64,000 nt of DNA. It comes from Myxococcales bacterium 68-20. Its GTDB lineage: Bacteria > Myxococcota_A > Polyangia > Polyangiales > Polyangiaceae. Under the pieces are notes generated by a model. That model was not told where the DNA came from and ran no database searches. It was given only the letters and a program-made list of their open reading frames with translations. Positions 25,399 to 31,592 of this stretch are shown in pieces; position 1 is the first letter of the stretch; each line of letters opens with the position of its first letter. Both the position numbers and the translations under genes were made by a program. The stretch covers positions 276,193 to 340,192 of the forward strand of contig MKVQ01000014.1 of NCBI GenBank assembly GCA_001899635.1. The letters run 5' to 3'.

Positions 25399-25776
25399 CG
25401 GTGCTCTCGGCTCGCTCCTCACTCATCGTGGCCTGGTAGCGGGCGGGCGCAAGCCTGGACCGTCCCGTGAAGTCAGTGCCGCGCTGCGGAGCGCCGCGGC
25501 TCGACGCTCGGCGAGTCGGCGACGTTGGGGAAGATGAAGCCGAGACCGACCGTGAGGTGCTCATGAAGCGGTCTGGGGTTTCGACGAGCCGATCCGGCAT
25601 GCAGCGTGCGCGGCCGGCTCGGCTTCTCTCGAAAACGAGTCGTTCGTCGCTTTCGAGCGGGATACGCCCGGAGCACCGAGCGACGCGCGCAGAGCTCTGC
25701 GCCAGCGGAGACCGTTCGGTGTAGAGCGCGTTGTCCAGGCGTGTCACGAAGTTGGGGGCTCGAACGATGACACCTC
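25399..25776. other. Intergenic region, possible gene relic
   Basis: No intact gene is visible in these 378 bases. On the minus strand, two overlapping frames carry short stretches that look more protein-like than chance: ERSPLAQSSARVARC around 25680-25730 and EHLTVGLGFIFPNVAD around 25520-25565, the latter like the end of an outer-membrane beta strand. They are in different frames and stop-limited, so at most this is a decayed gene. The rest must hold the promoters of CheR (leftward) and of the hydrolase at 25777 (rightward). Confidence 0.25.
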
Positions 25777-26661
25777 GTGGTCACCCCCTCCGCCTCCCGT
25801 CCACGCATCTGCGCGCTCGCACTGGCTCTGGCTTTCGCCGGCGCATGCACACGACCGGACGTACCGCGTGCGGTGCCCGGCGAGGTGGCCCACGCCATGC
25901 TTGCAGCCAGTGCCGTGATCGAGGTGCCTTCGGAGACCGTCGAGCATGCCGCGCTCGAGGGCGCCCCGATCGAGAAGCTCGACATCGGTAAGGGCGAGAT
26001 CGCCTACGTCGGCCTCCCCGTGGGCGCGCGCGAGAAGCGCGTGGTCCTGGTCGGTGTCCACGGTGCGGGCGACCGCGCCGACTGGTCGTGTTCGGAGTGG
26101 AAGGCGGTCACCGCCGACTGGGCCTTCGTCGTCTGTCCTCAGGCGCGCAGTCCTCATCCGGCCGACAAGAACGCTTTCGTCTGGGGGGCGGCGGAGGCGA
26201 TCGCGTCCCAGGCCGAACGTGCCGTCGCCGCGCTCCGAGCGCGTTACGGCGCGTGGATGGATGACGGGTCGTTCGTCTACGGCGGCTGGTCCCAGGGCGG
26301 CACGCTCGCAGCCCAGGTCGTCGCTGCGCGCCCCGGTGTCTACGATCGCGTCGTCCTGGTCGAGGTCGGTCATACACCGCTCGATCCGAACGCCGTGGTC
26401 GCGACGTTCGCGGCTTCGGGGGTTCGCCGAGCTGTCGTCTCCTGCTCGAGCTCGAAGTGCCGTTCATTCGCCAACAGCTTCGAACGCGCTGCGAGTCGAC
26501 GGCGCCTTCCCGTTCGGCTCGTCGACGTCGGCAACCGAGGGCACTGGTTCGATGAACCGGTCTTCCGCGCGCTCGGTCCGAAGGTGGCCTGGTTGGTCGA
26601 CGACGAGCAGCGATTTGCGGGGCTCGGCGCCGCGGTGGATGCGCGGTGGATGACGGACTGA
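25777..26661 (+). CDS. Alpha/beta hydrolase lipoprotein
   Basis: A 294-residue alpha/beta hydrolase. The GTG start gives a signal with lipobox AFAGAC (Cys24). Motifs are VVLVGVHGAGDRADWS (oxyanion loop) and SFVYGGWSQGGTLAAQ, the nucleophile elbow with Ser172. DVGNRGHWFDEP provides the catalytic His, and the acid is probably the Glu/Asp near LVEVGHTPLDPN. It resembles serine esterases of the dienelactone-hydrolase/phospholipase-carboxylesterase type. The substrate is unknown. It lies upstream of, but is not overlapping with, the PAP2 gene. Confidence 0.75.
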   Translation: MVTPSASRPRICALALALAFAGACTRPDVPRAVPGEVAHAMLAASAVIEVPSETVEHAALEGAPIEKLDIGKGEIAYVGLPVGAREKRVVLVGVHGAGDRADWSCSEWKAVTADWAFVVCPQARSPHPADKNAFVWGAAEAIASQAERAVAALRARYGAWMDDGSFVYGGWSQGGTLAAQVVAARPGVYDRVVLVEVGHTPLDPNAVVATFAASGVRRAVVSCSSSKCRSFANSFERAASRRRLPVRLVDVGNRGHWFDEPVFRALGPKVAWLVDDEQRFAGLGAAVDARWMTD

Positions 26662-26806
26662 TTTCCGCTGCGTCGCTCGCCGAGGCGTGCAGGCACGGGG
26701 GCGCGACTCTTTCCCGGACGCCACTCTCGCCGGGGGTCGAGGAGCGGGGATTGAACCGCACGAGCGTCCCCGCGTAGTAGGCTCGTCCTACTTGGCGACC
26801 TTGCTC

Positions 26807-27739
26807 GTGGCCCGCTGGAAATCACGTCGGATCGCGCGACGACTCTCGGCCCTGGCCGTCGTCGTCGTCGCTTGTGTCGCCGGCGGGGCGAACGCGCGAG
26901 CGCAGGATCCCCCCGCCTCGGCCGGACCGGTGACTCTGACCCCAAGGGTCGAGCTGCGTCACGACCTCCGGCTCGATGTGCCGATCACGGTGGGACTGGC
27001 GGCCGGCGTCGTGACGTGGACGCTCGTGAAGAACGACGTGGTCGCCCGGGAATGTCGCTGGTGTGACGGATCGGCGCCCGGCGAGGTCAATGCGGTCGAC
27101 GACTTCTTCCGCACCGCGCTCCGCCGTCCGGACATCGAGCCGGCGAAGGCGATCAGCAACGTGCTCAGTTACGGGGTCGGGCCGGCGCTGACCATCGGGC
27201 TCGGCGTCCTCGCGGCAAGCGCCGATCGGCGGCTCGACGAAACACCGCTCAACCTCCTTCTCGTCGCCGAAGGAGCGCTCGCCGCGCTGACCGTGAGCGA
27301 AGCGCTGAAGCCGATCGTGCTTCGCGAGAGGCCCGACTACCACGCGCTCGACGCAGAGGCGAAGAAGGCCGTCGACCCCTCCGCCGAGCCACTCCTGTCG
27401 TTTCCGTCCGGGCATCCGATGGCGGTGTTCGCCGTCACGTCGGCGATGGGGACGATCGCATCCATGCGCGGCTATCGACTCGCGCCGCTCGTCTGGATCG
27501 CGGGGTCGATGGTCGGGATCGCGACGGGCTACGCGCGCATCGCCGCCGATCGCCACTACTTCACGGACGTCCTCGCCGGGACGACGATCGGGTTCGTCGT
27601 CGGTGGCGGCGTGCCGTGGCTCTTTCATCAGCCGCGCACGACGGCGACATCCGAGCTCGGCCGCATCCTCCAGCGCACCCGCCTCGCGACGACGGAGGTG
27701 CGCGGCGGCCGTATCGTGACGCTCGGCGCTTCGTTCTGA
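26807..27739 (+). CDS. PAP2-family phosphatase with signal peptide
   Basis: A 310-residue membrane PAP2 enzyme. The GTG start at 26807 gives an N-terminal signal-like helix ending around GANARAQ. The three acid-phosphatase motifs are present: KPIVLRERPDY (from Lys168), SFPSGHPMAV (His203) and ARIAADRHYFTDV (His250, Asp254). About five further helices anchor it. It would dephosphorylate lipid phosphates such as phosphatidic acid or undecaprenyl diphosphate, or be a PAP2-type outer-membrane or periplasmic phosphatase. Alternative starts lie at TTG 26801 and upstream. It is followed by a hairpin before the convergent STAS gene. Confidence 0.85.
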   Translation: MARWKSRRIARRLSALAVVVVACVAGGANARAQDPPASAGPVTLTPRVELRHDLRLDVPITVGLAAGVVTWTLVKNDVVARECRWCDGSAPGEVNAVDDFFRTALRRPDIEPAKAISNVLSYGVGPALTIGLGVLAASADRRLDETPLNLLLVAEGALAALTVSEALKPIVLRERPDYHALDAEAKKAVDPSAEPLLSFPSGHPMAVFAVTSAMGTIASMRGYRLAPLVWIAGSMVGIATGYARIAADRHYFTDVLAGTTIGFVVGGGVPWLFHQPRTTATSELGRILQRTRLATTEVRGGRIVTLGASF

Positions 27740-27751
27740 GCTCGGGCATCG

Positions 27752-27778
27752 GCCCGCCCGGGCGTCTGCGGGGCGGGC
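27752..27778. terminator. Hairpin between convergent genes
   Basis: GCCCGCCC (27752-27759) and GGGCGGGC (27771-27778) form a perfect 8-bp stem with an 11-base loop. It starts 12 bases after the PAP2 stop and ends before the convergent STAS gene stop at 27797. There is no T run, so it is only a candidate terminator. Confidence 0.4.
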
Positions 27779-27796
27779 GAACGCTGCTCGGCGAGC

Positions 27797-28354
27797 TCAG
27801 TCCCTGGAGTCCGATTGAAGGATGTGCCTCAGCGCGTGCTTGACGCTCCGGAGCGTCACGAACTCGCCGAGATCGATGCCGAGGGCGATCATCGATTGGC
27901 TGACCGAGGGGCCGATCCCGGTCATCGCGCAGCGCGCGCCGATGAGCTTCACTGCCTTCGCCAGGCGTGTGAAGTGGTCCGCCGTTCGGGTGTCGATGAC
28001 CTCTACGCCGGTGAGGTCGATGATCACGTGGCTGACCTTCTTCCGCTGGGTCTCGTCCAGCAGTCGCTCCATGATGCGCGCGGCGCGGGCGTGATCGACG
28101 ATGCCGATCACGGGCAGGACGAGCACGCCTTCCCAGACCTCGAGCGTCGGCGTCGAGAGCTCGTCGAGGGCGAGGCGGAGCTTCTCGATGAGCTCTTCCT
28201 GCGTTTTCTGGCTCGCGACGAGCGCGGAGTTCGTCGCCCCGAGCCGCTCCGTCTGGTCGACCGCCACACGCTCGTGGACCTCGAGCAGCTGCTCGAGGGT
28301 GGCGACACGGGCTTGAAGCTCGATGAGCTCGAGCTCTGCTGCCGGCATGCTCAT
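27797..28354 (-). CDS. STAS-domain regulator (RsbR-like)
   Basis: A 185-residue protein. Residues 1-68 form a coiled-coil/helical N-terminus (LIELQARVATLEQLLE). From residue 70 it is a STAS domain of the RsbR/RsbS type with VSHVIIDLTGVEVIDTRTAD. In that motif Thr122 occupies the position phosphorylated by the RsbT kinase in the sigma-B stressosome. The N-terminus lacks the globin or PAS sensor of classical RsbR. Its start overlaps the stop of the upstream cistron by 4 bp (ATGA), so the two are coupled. No RsbT or RsbU lies nearby. It is probably part of a partner-switching module. Confidence 0.87.
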   Translation of the reverse strand: MSMPAAELELIELQARVATLEQLLEVHERVAVDQTERLGATNSALVASQKTQEELIEKLRLALDELSTPTLEVWEGVLVLPVIGIVDHARAARIMERLLDETQRKKVSHVIIDLTGVEVIDTRTADHFTRLAKAVKLIGARCAMTGIGPSVSQSMIALGIDLGEFVTLRSVKHALRHILQSDSRD

Positions 28355-29070
28355 GAGAACGTCCTCCCATGCGAAAACGGAAGGAGCGCCAGTTTCACGC
28401 TGAGGGAGAGCGGTGAGAACAAGTCGGCGAGCTGGCGGCCGATCTCCACACGGGAGAAGAGCAACGTCACGAACATGTCGCCGTTGGGGAGGTCACCGCC
28501 GAAGGCCATCACGGAGCGAACCCCGTGGCGGACGACGAAGTCGGTTTGGGCGGGGATGTGAGGGCTCCCCAGCGCAGATTCCACGAGGAAGACGCCATAC
28601 GAGCGCTTGTCGGGTGGTTTCTGCGCTGCTTTCTCGCGCCCGACGACGTCCGAGAGCTCGACGCCGAACTGCCGGAAGACCTCGCAGACCATCGGGAGCC
28701 GCGCGATGAACTCGGGATCGGGAAGCGGGATCGCCTTGTGCCCCGAGGACGAGGAGCGCTCGTTCCACGCCGGCTCGCTTCCTCGCGTCGCCAGGAGCAC
28801 GAGACTGCGCGTGTCGGCATCGACGTTACTGCCCATGACGTCCGACGCGAACGCTCGCAGCGTCGGATCGAGGTCACCGGAGCGATGGGTCTTGTACAGG
28901 CGCGCGAGGACCAGCGCGCTCTTGCCAGACTCGTCGGGGAGCGCCTCGTACAGGTATCCGACGATGCGCGTCGCGACTTCTTCCATCGATGTGCAGCCGG
29001 TAGCCATCCCCCTCATGGCCGTCCCGAGAGCGAGCATGTCGCTCAACTGGTACTTCGTCAGCTGGGTCAT
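28351..29070 (-). CDS. GAF-like sensor cistron coupled to the STAS protein
   Basis: A 239-residue protein of unknown family. The segment AMRGMATGCTSMEEVATRIV, YLYEALPDESGKSALVLARLYKTH (quoted in part) and TRSLVLLATRGSEPAWNERS has the alpha/beta order of a GAF domain, with a second alpha/beta part from about residue 120 (GVFLVESALGSPHIPAQTDF and MAFGGDLPNGDMFVTLLFSR). I propose a ligand- or light-sensing GAF-like protein, but no diagnostic residues are visible. The ATG at 29070 overlaps nothing. The upstream 197 bp are AT-richer than the window average and are shared with the divergent hydrolase operon. It is the first gene of a two-gene regulatory unit. Confidence 0.55.
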   Translation of the reverse strand: MTQLTKYQLSDMLALGTAMRGMATGCTSMEEVATRIVGYLYEALPDESGKSALVLARLYKTHRSGDLDPTLRAFASDVMGSNVDADTRSLVLLATRGSEPAWNERSSSSGHKAIPLPDPEFIARLPMVCEVFRQFGVELSDVVGREKAAQKPPDKRSYGVFLVESALGSPHIPAQTDFVVRHGVRSVMAFGGDLPNGDMFVTLLFSRVEIGRQLADLFSPLSLSVKLALLPFSHGRTFS

Positions 29071-29229
29071 GACAGGCCAACATATGGGAGATTTGTCATT
29101 AGCTGCTGCAAATGATCGCAGGTATGGAGTCGGCGGTCATGCGCCCGCGGAGAGCCGCGGAGAGGCACGGAGCTGGCGCGGCGTCGTCCGGATCGACGCG
29201 GTGCGCCGAGCTCACACGAGCCGCGCTCG

Positions 29230-29271
29230 TTGACGACGTATGATGGCAATCATATGATGTTGATCATATGA
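29230..29271 (+). promoter_or_regulatory. Sigma-70-like promoter with 14-bp repeats overlapping -10
   Basis: TTGACG (29230-29235) is followed after exactly 17 bases by TATGAT (29253-29258), a strong housekeeping-type promoter. The start codon of the hydrolase is at 29268, so the transcript would begin within a few bases of the ATG, nearly leaderless. The -10 box lies inside a tandem repeat: TATGATGGCAATCA (29239-29252) and TATGATGTTGATCA (29253-29266), with the palindrome ATCATATGAT at 29249-29258. This is a plausible operator for the TetR regulator encoded as the second gene of this operon. Confidence 0.65.
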
Positions 29272-30092
29272 GCGCAGCCGGTAGCAATGAGGCCGTTCTC
29301 TTCGTCCACTCGACCGGCACCGGCCCGTTCTTGTGGGCCGGCGTGCCGGACACGGCGATCGGGGGGCGGACGCGGCTCCTCCCCGCGAACCTCGGGTATC
29401 CGCCGAACGAGCTCATCGAGCGCGGCCGGACGATCACGGTGGCCGACGACGCGGCGGAGGTGTCGAAGGCTGTCCCTGCCAGCGCCTCCCGCGTTCACGT
29501 CGTCGCCCATTCGTACGGGGCGCTCGTCGCGCTCGACGTCATCCCGGCGCTCGCCGATCGCCTGGCGTCGGTGTTCTTCTACGAGCCTGTCGTCTTCGGC
29601 GCGCTCGCAAGCGCCGAGGACGTGCCGGCGATCGACGCGGAAGCCATCCAGCAGGCACGGTCGTTCGCGGAGCACCCGTGGTTCCTCCACGACCTGGAGA
29701 AGGGCGGCCGCGCGGAATGGCTCGAGGTCTTCATCGACTACTGGAACAGGCCGGGATCGTGGGCGCGGATGCCCGAGCAGATGCGAGAGGCGTCGCTCGC
29801 GCTCGGGTGGAAGATGTTCCAGGAGGTTCGGACCATCTTCTTCGACCCGCGTCCGTTCTCGAGCTTCCGCATCCCGGCCCCCACCACGATCGTCGTTGGC
29901 GAGCGAACGACGCTCGCGTCGCGCGCGATGTCGCGCGCGCTCGCGCAGGAACGACCGGATACGAGGCTCGTCGAGGTCGCGGGAGTCGGCCACATGGCGC
30001 CGCTCACGCACGCCGCGAAGGTTCACGAAGAGCTCGCTCGTCACATGGCGTGGGTCGAGGCGCAGTACGGACCGAGAGAGGGCGGAAGATGA
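29268..30092 (+). CDS. Alpha/beta hydrolase, first gene of TetR operon
   Basis: A 274-residue alpha/beta hydrolase. VLFVHSTGTGPFLWAG gives the HxxGTG-like oxyanion loop, RVHVVAHSYGALVALDV the nucleophile elbow (Ser in HSYG) and AGVGHMAPLTHA the catalytic His, with TTIVVGERTTLAS before it. The fold is complete. Co-transcription with a TetR repressor and a thioesterase by 4-bp overlaps suggests a detoxifying or acyl-ester-cleaving role controlled by a ligand. No ribosome binding site precedes the ATG, which fits a leaderless transcript. The substrate is unknown. Confidence 0.82.
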   Translation: MSAAGSNEAVLFVHSTGTGPFLWAGVPDTAIGGRTRLLPANLGYPPNELIERGRTITVADDAAEVSKAVPASASRVHVVAHSYGALVALDVIPALADRLASVFFYEPVVFGALASAEDVPAIDAEAIQQARSFAEHPWFLHDLEKGGRAEWLEVFIDYWNRPGSWARMPEQMREASLALGWKMFQEVRTIFFDPRPFSSFRIPAPTTIVVGERTTLASRAMSRALAQERPDTRLVEVAGVGHMAPLTHAAKVHEELARHMAWVEAQYGPREGGR

Positions 30093-30664
30093 GCGCGAAG
30101 GTCGAGCAAAAGGAGCGGACGCATGCGGCGATCATCGCGTCGGCCTGCAAGCTGCTCCGCGAGAAGGGGGTCGGCGGCGCGCGCGTCGCCGACGTCATGA
30201 GCGGCGCGGGGCTCACCGTCGGCGGGTTCTACGCCCACTTCCCGTCGAAGGAGGCGCTCGTCGACGCCGCCATCCGTCGAACGGCGGCGTTCATGCGCGG
30301 CAAGCTCTTCGACCGGCTCGAGGAGAAGCCCCGTGAGGTTCGGGCCGAGGTCGTCTTGAAGCGCTACCTCTCCGCCGCGCACCGCGACGATCCGGCGAAC
30401 GGCTGTCCGATGCCGGCGATCGTGGGCGAGGTGACGACGAGCGTGCCCGAGCACCGCGAGGTCCTGGCCGAGCAGATCAGCGAGCTCGCCGAGGAGCTGA
30501 CGAAGCACCTCGCGAAAGACGACGCGGCATCCCGGCGCAACACCGCGCTCGGGATGATCGCGCTCATGTACGGGGGGATCAGCCTCGCGCGCGCGGTGAA
30601 GGGCACCGCGCTCTCCGACGAGATCCTCCGTGCATGCCGTGCTTTCGGCAGAGGTGAACGATGA
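30089..30664 (+). CDS. TetR/AcrR-family repressor
   Basis: A 191-residue TetR-type regulator. The N-terminal HTH is RTHAAIIASACKLLREKGVG and then GARVADVMSGAGLTVGGFYAHFPSKEAL (quoted in part), which fits the LmrA/YxaF-like C-terminal group. A conserved Cys-Pro (NGCPMPAI) lies in the ligand domain. The ATG at 30089 overlaps the hydrolase stop, and the stop overlaps the next start, so all three genes are coupled. A much longer open frame reading in from 29333 is an artefact of the overlapping hydrolase. It most likely represses its own operon through the repeats at 29239-29266. Confidence 0.92.
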   Translation: MSAKVEQKERTHAAIIASACKLLREKGVGGARVADVMSGAGLTVGGFYAHFPSKEALVDAAIRRTAAFMRGKLFDRLEEKPREVRAEVVLKRYLSAAHRDDPANGCPMPAIVGEVTTSVPEHREVLAEQISELAEELTKHLAKDDAASRRNTALGMIALMYGGISLARAVKGTALSDEILRACRAFGRGER

Positions 30665-31470
30665 GCTCCGAGTTCGAACGAGCGACCGCACTCCAATCGA
30701 TCGTCCACAACGGCGAGGAGCGCCGCTATTCGGGGGACATCCCCGACCTATGGCAGCAAGGCAAAGGCGCCTTCGGAGGCGTCACCGTCGGGCTCCTCAC
30801 GCGCGCGATCGTGCTCGCCGAGGCCGACCGCGGGCGGACGCTCCGCTCTCTCTCCGCGGAGCTGTGCGCGCCGGCGCTCCCCGGTCCGGTCGAGATCGCG
30901 GTCACGAGCATGCGCCGCGGCGGCAGCATGTCGTTCGTCGAGGCCCGGCTCACGCAGGGGGACGCTTTGGTCGCGCACGCGAGCGCATCGCTCGCTGCGC
31001 CGCGAGCGATCGCGCCCGCGGCGATCCGACCCGTCCCGCCGCGCCGGCCTCCGTGGCGTGACGTCGCCACCATCCCCGTCGAGGCGCCGCTCGGTCCGGT
31101 GTTCGCGAAGAAGTACGAGTACCGCTCGACGGGCCCGCTGCCGTTCGCGAGTGGGCCCGAGCCGGCGGCGGAGGGATGGATCCGCGAGAAGGAGACGCCG
31201 ACCGTCCTCGACGAGGCGGCGATCGCCGGGCTCCTCGATGCGTGGTGGCCCGCGATCCTCGCGATCGAGTCGGCGCCCCGTGCGGTCGCGACGGTGGGCT
31301 ACACGATGCAGCTCCTCGTCGACCCGCGCTCGCTCGACCCGGCCGAGCCCCTCTTCCACCGGGCACGTGCCGTCGCGGGCAGCGACAACTTCTTCGTCGA
31401 GATGCGCGAGCTCTGGTCGGGGGACACCGTCGTTGCGATGAACCAGCAGACCTTCGCGCTCCTGAGCTGA
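30661..31470 (+). CDS. Acyl-CoA thioesterase-family protein
   Basis: A 269-residue double hot-dog protein of the thioesterase/TesB-like (4HBT_3) type. The N-terminal hot-dog includes WQQGKGAFGGVTVGLLTRAI, with the Gly-rich turn and helix, and RSLSAELCAPALPGPVEIAV. The C-terminal half has a second copy with YTMQLLVDPRSLDPAEPLFHR. Such enzymes hydrolyse acyl-CoA thioesters. The ATG overlaps the TetR stop. Together with the hydrolase it suggests handling of an acyl substrate or of an ester-type toxic compound. The specific acyl group cannot be predicted. Confidence 0.8.
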   Translation: MSSEFERATALQSIVHNGEERRYSGDIPDLWQQGKGAFGGVTVGLLTRAIVLAEADRGRTLRSLSAELCAPALPGPVEIAVTSMRRGGSMSFVEARLTQGDALVAHASASLAAPRAIAPAAIRPVPPRRPPWRDVATIPVEAPLGPVFAKKYEYRSTGPLPFASGPEPAAEGWIREKETPTVLDEAAIAGLLDAWWPAILAIESAPRAVATVGYTMQLLVDPRSLDPAEPLFHRARAVAGSDNFFVEMRELWSGDTVVAMNQQTFALLS

Positions 31471-31592
31471 GCGCGGGCCGCGGGCGCGCTCGCTCGGGTC
31501 CGGAGCAGCGTCTCGTTCGACCTCGTCGCTGAGTCACGCGGCTCCCGCCCCACAGGGGGCCACGTGATTCGGCGATGACGAGGGCGGCCTTC

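Noticed and set aside
26735..26760. A tRNA-like T-arm similarity (GGGGATTGAACCGCACGA)
   Set aside because: It lacks a cloverleaf and the rest of the tRNA sequence; the similarity is by chance.
29333..30664. 443-codon frame that would extend the TetR protein upstream
   Set aside because: The N-terminal 252 codons overlap the hydrolase gene in another frame. The TetR domain begins at 30089.
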